Of a DNA stretch of 64,000 nt, positions 1-13,510 are shown in pieces. The number at the start of each line of letters is the position of its first letter. Within the stretch, counting starts at the first letter, position 1. This DNA comes from Cranoglanis bouderius. Lineage: Eukaryota > Chordata > Actinopteri > Siluriformes > Cranoglanididae. The stretch covers positions 13,742,501 to 13,806,500 of the forward strand of contig CM042555.1 in assembly GCA_023630585.1 (NCBI GenBank), written 5' to 3'. The notes beneath the pieces are model-generated. The model ran no database searches. It saw only the letters and a program-made list of their open reading frames with translations, and was not told the origin of the DNA. The position numbers were made by a program, and so were the translations under genes.

Positions 1-1458
1 CGTTTAGGAATGCAACAATACGCAAATTTGATACATGACATGACACAGTGGTGTATCAATATAATACATTTTTAATACAGCAAAAGTAATATGAATTAGA
101 GTCGACAGTTAATAGCCAGATTAATGGGAGTTCATTGATTGGTCTAATAAATCCTTTCCTTTTTCAATTACAGGATGAACTTGGACAAACTTATTAGTAT
201 AAGAGTATTATAAGAGTCATAAATTATGCATATAGGTGCTCATGGGTGCTGGGTGGTATATTTGGCATAAATTTCTCAACCGAAAAAAGATTTTCATATG
301 TTGAATATGACAATGCAGTTTCATATATTGTAATGCAATAAAATTACATTATCATCAATGTCAGGTATCAGTACTCCTTTGTTACTATAGAAAGTAACTG
401 GCTGCACATCAAATTACTTATTTATTTATTTATTTATTTATTTATTTTTTACCAATTTTTACATGCTCACAATTGAAATAAAGTAAATTAAGGTATTGTT
501 TTGTAAATGCTAGACAAAAATCAATACACCTATTGTGGCCCCTATTGGCTTTGTTCAGCAAAATTATATATTGAACAATATTTACTGCAAAACATCAGCA
601 AAATGATGCATCACTTCAACACTGCTTTAAGGCTGGTGCATGCTTTCCCTATTGGGCGTCAGACAAACTACAGCAGAATGGGACAGTTTCTGATTCCAGG
701 ACCACAGATCTTGCGTGCGCGCACACACACTGTTAATGGTGCCCTGTGGGACGCATTGGGATATCTGTGATTCATCATCCAGATTCTGCAAGCACTTGAG
801 ACACTGCTATAATATTGTTCCAAATAGGTTTTTTAATTGTCTCTGTAGTCCCAAGCAAATCTGCACACAGTCACCTGCATTTTTTAAAATTAGTCCCTGA
901 GCATTGAAATAAGGCAAAAATGACAATAGTATTTCACCATCCCTCTCAAAACTGTAAAACTGCTGACTATATCTAATCAATAAAGTTTTGTTTGGTAGTG
1001 TTTGACATATTTTGTGCTTCTGGGTTTGCAGTTAGTCTCCCAATTAGGATTAAACTGTTCTCATGGTAGTAGTAAAGCAGGTGTGAAGAACATGCAACAA
1101 CAAAAGCTACATTTGACCTGTCAAAGCAAGGAGGCAGTTTTCCAAATTGCACATTGCAGGGCTACTTCAGGACTGTCTGGTAAATGTTAGGCTATTAATG
1201 GGGAGAAAAAAAAAAAAAAAAAAAAGGCAGACACTTAAATGTATATATATATACACACACATAAAACCCGCCAATAACATTTCCAAGCCAGTGACTACAT
1301 CATGCCTCAAAAATCTCACTGTAGTGGTGGTCAGGTTTGTTTTTCAGTTAAAAAATGGTAAAGGAAAAAATATTTGGCGGATGTAGTATTAAAAAAAATA
1401 AATAAAATCACCAAACTTACAAACAAATATTGAACAAGTACAGAGTGGCTGTACTCAC
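1..1458 (-). other. celf1: celf1 intron sequence (left part of window)
   Basis: This stretch follows the splice donor of the celf1 start-codon exon on the minus strand, so it should be intronic. It holds a (TTTA)n tract at about 415-447, a poly(A) run at about 1206-1225 and short AT/CA runs. No other exon or recognisable element was seen on either strand. Confidence 0.6.
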
Positions 1459-1529
1459 ATTGAACTTGAGTTCAGACTGCAGTGGTCCACCATCATCTCT
1501 GGCAGAAAGTCCAGCTTAAACGAAGCCAT
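1459..1529 (-). CDS. celf1: celf1, exon with translation start (partial gene)
   Basis: CELF1 (CUG-BP/Elav-like family 1) is an RNA-binding protein with three RRMs that controls splicing and decay of GU-rich mRNAs in nucleus and cytoplasm. On the minus strand the exon reads ATG from 1529 and encodes MASFKLDFLPEMMVDHCSLN followed by three Ser. This is nearly identical to the N terminus of the long vertebrate CELF1 isoform as I know it. It ends in phase 2 at 1459, followed by a clean donor GTGAGTAC (1458-1451). The start context is good (A at -3, G at +4). Non-coding exon sequence continues upstream, perhaps to about 1700, but its 5' limit is not clear; a weak acceptor-like CTTAGCAG lies on the minus strand near 1690. 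The RRM exons lie beyond the left edge. Head-to-head placement with ptpmt1 supports the call. Confidence 0.88.
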
Positions 1530-2828
1530 TTTCTCAAACACAAATCCACGGCTGCTTCTCCACAAAGCCACGGCGCAAAGCAACAGGCAAGCTTCGAGTT
1601 AAAGCACAAAGCCTCAATAGTAAAAACCAAATCCACGCAACGTAGCTTTCCTGTCATGTACAAACGACGACAATTCCACAGGAAGGGCCTGCTAAGTAAA
1701 GTGTTCAAGATTCAATGGTTGTAAACAGAGAAATCGAAGGGGCTGGGAGAGATGATGATAAGCTGACTTCATTAAGGCTGAGCAGGACTCTCTGAGGGAA
1801 AAACAAAACGCAAAAAAACAAAAAAAAAAACAAAAACACAACAACAGTACCTGAAGACAACAAACTCAAATCAACATGAGGCAAAAAGACACAGCACTCA
1901 GTGATTAACAGTCTTTAGCAGCTAACGGGGCAGGGTCTGCTAATTGGGCCAGGGCTGGACAAACCACGAACCGCTAAAAACCACTCCCCTGATCCAACAA
2001 TGAAAAGTGCTGATGGACGGGGACTTTTTTGTGAGCTTTTCTCTTAGCCAAGCAGAACAGAGTGCAGCGTCAGGTAAACAGAGTGTCAGATTGATGCTGA
2101 TAAAAGCGGCTGATCGGCAAGCATGAATGGAGACCGGTAACACACTGGTAATCCCTGTGTGGATGCACCCTAGGGGCACAATTGGGGTTCCACCATCAAT
2201 GCACTTTTCCAGTGATGAGATAGGCTGTTTGTGGTCATATGATTAGGTCTTATAAATCACTAGATCATGGTTAGAGAAACTAACAGAAAGAACAGGATGC
2301 AATAATTTAACTTGTAGAATACAACAGCTGTTCAAAAACAAAAGATCTCAATAATGAGAGAAGTGATCTAAAACACTTGAGTAAGATTACGCCAGTCTTG
2401 TGCAGATTAACACAAATCCTAGTTATAGTAGTAGTGGCCAAGTTATACACTATTACATAACATGAACAACATGGCCTTGTAAATTAGATTTGGGACGACT
2501 GACGATCATATCAGGAATCGCCGATACATTCCAACTATTGAGATCGCGATCAAGTTGAACGATTTAAATGTCTGCCAGAAAACATGGTGTCTGCAGCTGC
2601 ACAAAAATAAACTGCATTCTATCTTGTAATATACGTTTCCTTTTAGCCTATTTTCTATGCTACACGAACCATAATCTGCTGTCTGGCTTGGTTCTCGGAC
2701 GCATCTTAGCTCCCCTTGTCCGTGCTGCCAAACAGATAAAGCTGTGAATGCTTTTACTCTCAAAACATGAACCCAGATTTAAATTTAAAAAACGTGTTGT
2801 TTATCATGGCAACTTCATTATACATGTA
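1530..2828. other. celf1 5' UTR and upstream sequence
   Basis: About 1530-1700 is probably celf1 5' UTR on the minus strand: less AT-rich than its surroundings, with several CpGs. The rest has an A-rich run at about 1800-1840 and no recognisable gene or repeat. Confidence 0.4.
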
Positions 2829-3360
2829 CAGTACTGTGCAAAAGTTTTAGTCACATGCAAAGAAATGCTGTAGAGCCAAGATGCCTTCAAAATAATCAAA
2901 TTAAATGTTTCCACATTTAAAAAAAAATAGAGTAAAGAGCAGTAAACGGTAGTAAATAAAACAAAGTCAATATTAAAATAAAAATATTAGTCTCCGGTAC
3001 AATGTGTGCAGTTTTATAAGGAAATGAGCTGGTAAGTTTTATTGAGAATCTTGCAGAACCAGCCACAGTTCTTCTGGAGACTTTGACTTTCGCACTTGCT
3101 TCTTATTTTTGCAGCAAAACCCAGCAGCCTTCATTGTGTTTTTTTGTCTGAAAAGTGTCTCTTACATAATCTGTTGCTTTCTTTAATGACATACAAACAT
3201 TTTTCTGTAACATTTAATTTTGTGCTAGAAAACTAATGTTTGGGAATCTAAAATGTTTTTTGTACTGACTTGATCATGTACATAAAGTCATAAAATAAAT
3301 AATCTATAACAAAGTTTGTACTGAAAATAATAGGGTGCCTAAAACTTTTGCACAGTACTG
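2829..3360 (+). mobile_element. Tc1-type non-autonomous element (MITE), copy 1
   Basis: Inverted ends begin CAGTACTGTGCAAAAGTTTT at the left and are mirrored at the right, flanked by TA on both sides. The length is 532 bp. The interior has no usable transposase; a short antisense remnant around 3040-3140 resembles coding sequence. A second copy, inverted, lies at 57395-57943 with the same ends and the same interior. Confidence 0.85.
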
Positions 3361-5018
3361 TATCTCCGCACAGAGCACAAGCACATGTATTGGATGTAAT
3401 TTTATTTATATTTTAAAGTGAGTTAGTTGGTTATTTACCTGCTAGGTTCATTTAGAGTACCGACTTCAGTTTTCCAAATCATTCCTAACCTTGTTAACGA
3501 GTAATTAAGGGCAAAAAAACTAAATGCGTGTGAAAGCTTTTGACCAAAAGCACTGGTTATAATACGAAGGCAGGATTTCACTTATTATGCACATTGATAA
3601 TGAACACTGTGTCTGCTGGAGTATTCTCCATAACCAGCCACATCCTTCTGTGCACCTACATTTGCATCCTACCCTTACACATGTTTCCGACTAGAAAACA
3701 AACGAAAACAAACAAATGAAAACGACTAGAAAACAATGAGTTTCAATATAGTCGCTGAATTGAAAGTCATTGGAGAGCTTGTTTGAAACAGTTGAAAATA
3801 CAAGTAAAAGGGACATAATGTTTCACAGTAAGAAGTCATGAGACTGACTTTGCAAAATAGGTGATTCTTGGATAGGTTTAGCAAGCAAATAAATAAATAA
3901 ATAAATAGATTAAAAAATAATAATAAATAAATTTTTAAAAAAAATAAAAAAAATCACAGTGGAACCCTAGGCACCTGCTTATGTCCCCTATGTCAAGTCT
4001 TCAGGTGTATGCTGAACTAGAAAAATGAAGCCAGCGCCTCAATCAACAATACCAATGACTCCCTCTTTTGTTCCATTCTGTGGAAGCTGCAATGATTCAG
4101 TGGCCCTGTTTCTGACAAGAGCGCACATGCAGCAGACAGATTCAAACCAGGCATGGTGTAGGTTGGTAAAGTTGTCATGAGTTAGTAAAGTTAAAACAAA
4201 AACGCCACCACACAGCTGCAAGGGTATTAAGTTTGAAACACAAAAGTGTCAATAGTTTTGTGTCAAACAAACACAGACCATCTACTGTTTGAACAATGTT
4301 AATGATCAGTCAGATGACTATTTGTCAGGGTAAATGGAGAATGTTTTGAGTTCATTAATATGAAATAAATATCAGTGTATGCTTGATTTGGCGAACATTT
4401 GACAACTATGGGGCATAGGGATGCCACTAAAAAAGTTTGTCTGAAAATGGTCAAAAACAGCTATATCAATTTTTGGAGGAATAAAAATAAATAAATAAAT
4501 AATAAAAAAAGGATGACAATTTCGACCTAAAAAGATTAAATACGCCTACAACAAAGAGTCAGATCCAACACTTTACTAATAGGGTTAATGGTGCTGATAA
4601 ATAGAGTGTGGTCAAATATGCACTGGTCAGCAGTCCGATGCATTCAAACACTTAGAGTAGCAGATCAGAGAAAAATTAATTCACCACTACACCACTCAGT
4701 TGAGTATCGTGATTGCGACTAGCAGTTAAGATCACCGCTGCACAGCTGATATTACACCCACCTCTACTCTCATTAAACACAAAATGGAAATGTTCATTTT
4801 CATGTCTTCTTTTAGGCCAACGGTTCCAGACAATTAAAACATGTATCATATTTAAAAAAAAAAAAAAAAAAAGGAAATCATGAGCAGGGGGGAAACAACA
4901 ACAAGCAGATTATGCACAAACAGATTACATGTCTGGGCCATTTGTTGTTTATTTTTATCATAGTTGCCCAGTGGAGAAGTAGGTTCAGTATGCTGCTGAT
5001 GTAGTGGTGGTCACCAGC

Positions 5019-5050
<32 letters not shown>

Positions 5051-5998
5051 AACAAAAAAAGTAAAAATAAATAAATAAATATTCTTCACTTTCTTTAGAC
5101 TTTCACTAAACAATTTTTTTTATTTTTTATTTGGTATGTATATTTCAAAGAAAGGGTGAAGGGGTGAAGCTTGGTGGAGATGCACAGGCCGGCATATTTA
5201 TATAAAAAAAAAAAAATCAAAAATGTGGAACACCACAAGCATTGCGTATTGGCAAAAAATCTGTCCGTTCCATTTTAACATGTGAAATCCTCCATGAAAT
5301 ACTCTAGGGCTCAATGAATACAGAATCCACAGAACTGTAGTTTCCAGAGCACTGATATGTGCAATCCAAAAGAAATGCAGCTGCAAAGTCCTTTGCCTCA
5401 TTGGTAACTCAATATGGCAATGTGTGCTCCCTTTTCAGAAATGTGTGCCTGAAGCACATCAAATATAGCATGTTTATATTGAAATGTGTGTAATGTGATT
5501 AGTCAATCTGGTGCTAATCTGTTGGTTAATGCTGTACTTTAGTTATTTAGTTATTATTCGGTGAGTCAGTGGTTTTTTGGCGAAGCTCCGGTCATGGGGA
5601 CCATTGTAGCGCAGTTATGAAGTTTATAATGTTTAATAGGAAAAAATTAAACAAACTAAACAAAATCTCAAACATGAGGGACATAACAGTCATGATTCGC
5701 TGTTAGCTCCAAAAACAAAGAGAAAGAGCTTCTTTTCTCACACCATTTTCCAGTGACATTTGATGTCATATTAATGAGAAAGCCAATGAGAGGACTGTAA
5801 ACATTGGACTCAAAAGTTCCAGAATGCAACGCAGCTATACTACACAGTTGCACAGAATTATGTCAGAGAATTTCTTATTAAATTAATGAGAGAAGATGAG
5901 TGCATTGGCATTGATGGAGGTATGAGCCTGAATGTTGAAGCTCATCTGTTTGAGCAGAGTGTTCAGGTGAGGAGGTGAGAGAGCTGGACAGACTAAAG
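3361..5998. other. non-coding stretch, probably celf1 5' intron or upstream region
   Basis: No gene recognised. It contains poly(A) tracts at about 4853-4873 and 5021-5049 and AAAT-type simple repeats at about 3887-3950 and 4485-4510. Short ORFs here lack similarity to anything I know. Confidence 0.4.
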
Positions 5999-6175
5999 CA
6001 GGGGTTTTCAATCCTGGTCCTGGGGACCCACCGCTCTACACATTTTGTTCGTCTCCTTTATTTAACACACCTGATTCAGCTCATTAAGAGAGATTCAAGA
6101 GTTGAGTGTCAGATATGAGAGACATACAAAATGTGCAGTGCTGTGGGTCCCTAGGACCAGGATCAAAAACTCCTG
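5999..6175. mobile_element. hAT-type MITE with 8-bp target duplication
   Basis: A 177-bp element begins CAGGGGTTTTCAATCCTGGT and ends with the inverted complement (about 30 bp, a few mismatches). The flanks are gactaaag (5991-5998) and aactaaag (6176-6183), an 8-bp duplication with one mismatch, as expected for hAT transposases. No coding sequence. Confidence 0.85.
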
Positions 6176-6183
6176 AACTAAAG

Positions 6184-8244
6184 GACTGAAGCACTGCTGC
6201 ATCAATGAAATGAAGACTAAATCCCACTTGCACCTCTAGCATCAATTAGTCAAACGGCATTGTGGGTAATGCAGGAAACTATTAACCATAGTGAACTCTG
6301 AATTTCATTGTAAAATAAATTGTGGATGCCACAGAAGATCACATGTTAATTACAGAAGATTAATATGCAAGTCATTCAGGCTGGATTTTGAAGGTTGAAT
6401 GTCTTTACACAAGAAATCCAAGAACTTTGAGACTGTATAAGTGGTTTATTGTTACATTTACCAGTGACAATTTGCCATCAATAATTTATAAACCTGTAAT
6501 GAAAATGACATTTTGCAGTTGTGTTTCTTGACTCAAACACCACAGTGGCCTAATGGTTTAAAGACAGCTGCATGGTGTGTGTTATTCATGGCTTGACTAT
6601 GAAAGGTTGCTTGCACCCAGGGTGGGGGTGGTTATAGTACGGGGAAAGAAGTGTAAGCATATGGTCAGCACAAGGTGTTCCACAAAATAAATAAATAAGC
6701 CTTCCCAACTGCAGAGAGACCTGTTCTGACCTACAACCACCTGAAACAAGCATAGAAATAAATACTTTAATTTTGATTCACTCATTTCCTGTTAGTCTTA
6801 CTTTTATAAGCAGTTTGTTAACTTGACAAGCTAAGCATGCACTGCAGCCTTGTTTTGAATCCAACTATTGTCAGGGGGCAAGTTCTAGGATATTTTATTT
6901 GCAGGGGGTCAAAGCAGGTGCAAAGGCATTAACAGGGTGGCCTTGTAAAGGTATTAAATTTCAGATTAGAATGGCCAGCAACCCCTTCATATTGATTTGT
7001 TTGAAACATTTATTCTGTTACTCTTTTCCATTGTCTTTAAGCTTTTATGTCCTGTTGTGGCTTCAGTGTGCTCTTTTAACCATTTGGATGCTTTGCCAGT
7101 GAAGCTTGGCAAGATCAGATTTTTCATGGGATTTTATCATATAAAAGTGACAGCAAAACAGTAGGGTCTTTCCAATGAGCCTATTGAAAATTCAATGAAT
7201 CAATCAACCTGAGATTTTAAACATATTCAAGGAATACCATTCATCTCACTCACTGGAAAATGTATAAACTGACTACATACTTCATTTGGACACTGTATAT
7301 TACCTACTTGCATCATTACTTCTACTGCATCAACAACCAGTCACAAGACCTGATACCCATAGCCATAGCCATATGACATAAGCAGACTCTTGTACATGCA
7401 TCATTCCAAGATGGAATGGTCAACCATTTTACCAGTTTTTCCTTAGTCTGTAAGTATTTCTGGAGTGATTTTTGTGCGTCTCTAAATGGTAACGCATCAT
7501 GTGGTTGATAGCATGCACTTTAGCATCCATTCTTGGAAAAGAGAGGGGAGAAAATTTATCCCCTTTCTTGCAGATTGATAAAATCTCTATTCCTGATGCA
7601 CACAAAGCTTGATCCATGTCAAGGACACCTTTTCCAAACTACACATTCTCAAAAATAGAAATAACCAGAAAAACATACGTTCACATACAATCTCTTAAAC
7701 ATTCATCACTACTGAAATACAGACTCGCACAAAGTCAATGAGCACAGCCTGCCCGCAGTGCCAGATAATGGAGGTGTTGCCATGCAGGACTAAAATCCAC
7801 CCACAGACAAGCAGCTACACATAAGTGGTGTGTGTGGAGGTGTGGGTGCAGGGTTAGCATGTAACCAGGGAAACAGCTCATCTTTTAATTTAGAGGCCTT
7901 CCAGCATTTAAACATTCACTCCACACAGGTTTATTTCTTGCTATACAAGTGAAAACCTACAGGCAAACATGAGACAAATATAAAACTTGTTGTAAATGTC
8001 ACCTTCTGTGCATCAGTAACAGGAAGCTCTACCTTAGAGGTGTCAAGGCTTCAGCAATCTACCTCTTAACACACCTCTTAATTCTTCAGCTAATTACCAA
8101 TGACTTCATAGCATTAATATGTAGAAAAGGGAAAATTTTACACTAGCTAATTCTGTCTTAAAATAATACCTTGAAATTTATAACCTACATACAATAGCCT
8201 AAAAAGCGTCACATGGCACGGCTGAATTTACATGGGTTTACATA
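6184..8244. other. non-coding stretch without recognised genes
   Basis: No exon, RNA gene or clear repeat family was recognised. Short ORFs only. Confidence 0.35.
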
Positions 8245-8741
8245 TACTATATGGCCAAATATTTGTGGACGCCTGACCATATGTGGTTCTTCCGCAAACT
8301 GCTGCCTCAAAGGTGGAAGTACACAATTGTATCAAATGTCTCAGTACACTGTAGCATTACAATTTCCCTTCATTGAATCCAAGAGGCCCAAACCTGTTCC
8401 AGCATGACAATGCCCCGGTGAACAAAGCGAGCTCCATGAAGGTGTGCCAAGTGGTTTGAGTGGAAGAACTCGGGTGGCCTGCACAGAGCCGTGACCTCAA
8501 CCACACTGAACACCTTTGGGATGAACTGGAACACTGACTGCAAACCAGACCTTCTCACTCAGTATCAGTGCACAACCTCATTAATGCTCTTGTGGCTGAA
8601 TGAGCAAATCCTCACAGCCACACTCCAAAATATAATAGAGTGGAGGTTATAACAGCAAAATAAATCCGGAACAGGATGTTTAAAGGAAAATAAATAAATA
8701 AATAAATGGTCCGGTGTCCACAGACTTTTGGCCATGTGGAG
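8245..8741 (+). mobile_element. Tc1/mariner-derived element with transposase C-terminal relic, copy 1
   Basis: The ends read ACTATATGGCC and its inverted complement, near TA. The interior retains a decayed 3' part of a Tc1-like transposase on the plus strand: a trace of QHDNAP (second catalytic Asp) near 8400 and of NHTEHLWDELE (catalytic Glu region) near 8500, with in-frame stops. Related copies lie at 25930-26400, 47578-48023 and 54777-55060 (minus). Confidence 0.8.
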
Positions 8742-11474
8742 TTTACTTACATCATCATATAAAGGTTGATTTTTGTTTATGGACTAACAATGTTAAAAAA
8801 ATAAAAAATAAAAATAAAAAATAATAAAAAATAATTTCTTATTGAGTATTTACTAACTTTAATGGGTTTCTGTCACAAAATATTGTGGCAGTGTAAAAGT
8901 GTGTGATGTTGAAGTACATCACTACAGGTAGCCTACTTCAGTGAGCTGTAATCAACAGGATGTAGAACTCATTTGGGCCAGATTTCTTAACTAAGGAAAG
9001 TGTCTTTAAAATATTTGGACATCATTTAACCCACAACACAAAGGATTTCAAGTGGTCGTTTGAATACAGAGTCTGTAAGAATGCACGATAATATGCATGC
9101 AAACAATTAACAGTAATGATCTAGACTATAAATTAATCACTTACCCTACAAGTAGCGTTTTCCTGTATGAAATGTCACTTTTTTCCTGCAAAAAGAACAG
9201 AATCTCAGTAAACAGAGCAGCCATCACCACATACACTGGACAGTATCAGGGTTCACATTACATCTCTCTGCTGCACCCAGTAACAGGTTTAGCTATGATA
9301 AGGAGACTCCCTGCCTTTTCTCAAGTGCATTATGAAACAGCAAAAATATTAGAGTATATGCTTTTTTGTTTAACAAATATACATAACGCATATTGTGCTA
9401 TGCAAGGGCCATTAAAGGTTGTTGTTGTTTTTTTCTCTAATAAACCTGTCTCAAAAACCTGTTTCAAAAAAACTGACCAACAGAGTTAGCTAATTCACAA
9501 ACTCTTGTTAAGGCTAACTAATGAAACAATAATATTTTGAAGAGCTCTTAATACTTATTGTACTGAACATGCTAATTGTGTGCATGCCCAAAAAATACTG
9601 ATTTTAGTCTCATCCGACCAACACTCAAGGTCAGCTGTAGCTCTCATGGCGCCTGTTGAAGTTAAATCTTAAAGCTGCGTTTTGGAGACATTCACTCAGG
9701 AAGGGTTTCTTTCTTGCAACACTTCCAAACAAACTTGACAAACAAAAGAATTAACTAAACTGTGCAAGTTCTAAAAGAAAAATCTAAAACCGTGATCTTT
9801 CCCCCCTCCTTCTTCATCGTCCTCACTGTGTGTGTGTGTGTGTGTGTGTGGGGTGGGGGTCAGTGTGCACATGGGTCCAATTCCTGGCAAATTTCCAACT
9901 GTTTCAGACACATCAAACTTTGTCATGGCCCTATTAGGACGCCACTGTATTTTTAATTGCTTATGTATTTTTATACACATGACCGGATTTGTGCAGGTCA
10001 ACAGCTATCTGTCTGTTTTCAACGTTCTTTGCTTTTACCCCATGACAAAGGGATTTTATGTGTGTGCAACCTCATTATTTATACCTCAGGGAAACAAGTC
10101 CTGGTTAAAGAACAAACAAACCAAAAAAAAAGAAAAGAAAAAAAAAACAAAGGTTCTTCCAAGAACAAATTTGCGTTTATTAAAAATATTCCTGTGCGGC
10201 ACAGACACGTGACTTCACAACATATTAAATGTAACCATTTTTGCATGATTCAGCCTATTTGTTTTAACATGCATCAAAAGTGTATCATCTCTCCTTCTCT
10301 TCATAGTGTCATTTATAGTCTTTGCAGTTATAAACTGTGTCTCTGTGGTGGAGATGGTGATGATATGCACAGACACATGAACAAATGTCATCAGACCCCC
10401 CCCCCCCCCAATTTTTATAGTATACACATTAGCTAAAACGAGGGGCGTTTATTTAGGATATCTTAAGACGGCCAGGTTATAAGCCTAGGGCTTCATGGAG
10501 ATATGCTGTTTCACTTTCACCAGCACACAAGATGATGGCTACCAATCAAACAACAGAGAAAAAAACCCCAATTCAATCTTTAAATACACTGGAATGCAAA
10601 CATTCTGCTTGCTCAATATGATCGTTTCCTGTATAAGACCAGGAAGACAGTGAATATGCTAAGGCCTAAACACCAGCAGACAATGAGCTCATTCAATGTC
10701 TGCAAAGCAATTTAACTCCATTTCATGTGAGTGCACAAAGTAAGAAAAGCAAAGTGAGATAATTACTTCTATGAAGCCAATCACTTTTAAAAGGATACAC
10801 TGTTTTTGGTCATAAGCATTGCCTAGTCGATTTTATAAAAATTCGACTTTTGTGTCATATGGTAGCTGAGATGCGTCAAACATGGTTACACCCAAACTAA
10901 CTGAAAGGGCTGGCAGCCATTTAGAGACACACAAAGCTGCAGAAATACCTACAGATTAAGGAAAAACTGTGCCTAATGTAAAACTTTTTTTCCCCCCATG
11001 TAAGACACTTATTTAGTTGGAAGTTAGTGAACGATGGATTACAGTCAGCAGACTTATCCTCGTGGTGGAGTCTGTATTGTAACCCAGATGTTGACAGAGC
11101 TACAGAACTCAGGATAGCCGTCTCCGCTGAAGCCAAACGTGAGTCTACACGGTAGTGTGCTGAGGTCACAGTGAAGCCTCGGAGGTTTTGCACTTTCACC
11201 TGGTACTAAGTAACCGTGACACTCACACGGACATGCACAGTAAAGTTATTGAGGTAAGCAGATAATTATATCCTCAGGGTCATGAACACTTGGGTTGCCT
11301 TCCAAACAGCATACATCCTTACGAAATAATTTGTCAGCAGACTACATCACTGGTGTCATTACTATTTAGGCATACTACTCAGTTTGGGACAGACTTGAAA
11401 TCTGTGTGTGTATAGATTTCACATTCACAGCCATGATTAATCTGTGCAGTGGACAAGGACAGAGCACAAACTAC
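8742..11474. other. non-coding stretch with short repeats and a possible Tc1 relic
   Basis: Contents: A-rich and AAAAT repeats near 8790-8835; a possible minus-strand Tc1 transposase relic at about 9590-9740, where the reverse complement preserves a trace of the SDETKI motif; a (GT)n microsatellite at 9827-9850; an A-rich run near 10120-10150; and a C run at about 10396-10409. A 130-codon ORF at 9097-9489 has no recognisable similarity. Confidence 0.35.
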
Positions 11475-11857
11475 ATTTTGAATTGCGCCGCATCCCAATT
11501 CGCCTAGTATCTGTCCTAAATAGTATCCGAGATTAGAATTAGTGTGTCCCAAATGGTAGTATGTTGAAATGAGTATCCCAGAGGTATCCCAGAGGTTTAC
11601 TATTTCTGGCAGATATTCAAAGGGTGGACCCGTGGACACTTTCGCTAACATTGCCCACAATTTTTGTGACAGTTTGCTTCGCCAAATTCAAGGACACATT
11701 TTAGAGAGGTGTAAATGAAATGTGGAAAGATAAACCAAAGGAATAGTAAATTAAATGATATAAATTATATAAGGAATAATGAATGATGAAAAGTTGAAAT
11801 GTAAAGAGGAGTTTGTTTACAGTGACAATGTGCCTAACTAGGCAACAAAGTTCTTTT

Positions 11858-12008
11858 CGGTGGTGGATGAAGTACCTGAAAGCCACACTTGAGTAAAAGT
11901 ACAGATATCTTACCAGAAAATGACTTCGGTAGAAGCTAGTCACCTTTTAGAATATTACTTGAGTAAAAGTCTTAAAGTATCTGATATTTATTGTATTTAA
12001 ATGTGAAA

Positions 12009-12101
<93 letters not shown>

Positions 12102-13510
12102 TGTACTTAAGTATTGAAAGTAAAAGTACAAGTAAATGCTGTTAATACAAAAAGTTTATTCTTTTTAAGCATGTACACCACCTTATATATGGAGCCTACA
12201 AAACAAAGTCAAAATAGCTGAAGCTATTGAAAGGAACAAAGAGCTCAGTCTCTAGCAGCTTTGTCAGGAGCAACATGTCATTCAATCTGGCAAATTGAGT
12301 AAACAACTCACCATATGGCTGACCGTCTGTCTTCTGCAGTATGGCAGAACTTTAATATTGTACTACACACAGTTTGAGCAACAAGATTGTGTTAAGTTTT
12401 TATTTTAGCTAATACAGTCATCTGAACCAGCAAAAATATGTACTTAAACTGTTTTCTATTATATTATACTAGATTTTATTACTGTAAAAAAAATGACTCC
12501 ATGAGTTGAATAATATTCAATAACTACTTTACATGTCTAGTTTGGCCTCATCACCTAGACATCAATACAGTAGCTCCTTATAGCAGCTAGTTAAAATAAT
12601 GTTAGTTATACTAATGGACGAATGACATTAAACTCACCTCAACATGTCTTTTACAGTTATTTAACCCACCATTGGCAATTGAGAAATCACTGCTGCAAAC
12701 AGTGCAGCGAGCTACACTGTTGTTGTTTTTTTACCCCAATTATGCATGGGTTCACTTTAGTGTAGTCTGGGGTGAAGTGCATTTTGTACTACTTTTTTTA
12801 TTTGGACTCTGCCATGGTGCTGCAGACACTAAACTGAACCGAACTGATGCATGAGCTAGAGAGAGAGAGAGGTCGACTGTAAAGCCCGCCTACCGGAAAA
12901 ACTGAAAGGTTAGTTAGCACAAAGAGAGACCAATCAGGACACGTGCTGTGTCACTCTCTCACCACGTCTGTCACTCGCTCTCTCGGTTTCTCCAGAGGCC
13001 TATTAGAAATGACCATTGAACTCTCTCTCACTCGCTCTAAAAAAACAAAAAAAACAAACAAACAAAAAACGATTTCTGGGATATTGTATAGAATGTTTTA
13101 TATATTAAAATGTGGGAGACTCCCGGAATTTCCGGGAGAGTTGGGCTGTCTGCTAATAACGAACACTGTCATTATTGTGGAGTGGAACTCCTAGGATTGA
13201 GTGGAAACTGAAACTTAACCACAGCTTTGAGAGCACTTGTCTGCACTTGCGTAATGGGATTTAACCAGTGATCTATCTTGCAAGCACCGGACCACTGATT
13301 CATCAAATCTACTTGCTTGCGGTCTGTGTTCTTCAGATTTTATTTTGTAGTAACAAAGATACTTAGAGGAAATGTATCAGAGTAAAAGTATTCATTTTAT
13401 TTAAGAAATGTAGTGGAGTAAGAGTGAAAGTTGACAGAAATATAAAAACTCAAGTGAAGTACAGATTCTCCCAAAAAATAGTATTATTACTTCGTTACAT
13501 TACACCAATG
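11858..13510. mobile_element. hAT-type non-autonomous element with 8-bp target duplication
   Basis: The left terminus runs cGGTGGTGGATGAAGTACC then ACTTGAGTAAAAGTACAGAT. The right terminus carries the inverted counterpart (GTAGTGGAGTAAGAG, ACTCAAGTGAAGTACAGAT, ending TTACACCAATG). These match a common fish hAT family. Flanks are gttctttt (11850-11857) and gttctcct (13511-13518), 6 of 8 identical. The interior contains a long (TA)n tract and a palindromic GGAATTTCCGGGAG patch near 13124-13137. No intact transposase. Confidence 0.75.
12013..12097. repeat. (TA)n microsatellite, about 85 bp
   Basis: Uninterrupted TA repeats inside the hAT element. Such tracts are prone to length error in assemblies. 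Confidence 0.95.

Noticed and set aside
9097..9489. 130-codon open frame, plus strand
   Set aside because: Low-complexity pieces (VVVVFF, KKTD) and no similarity I recognise; probably chance.
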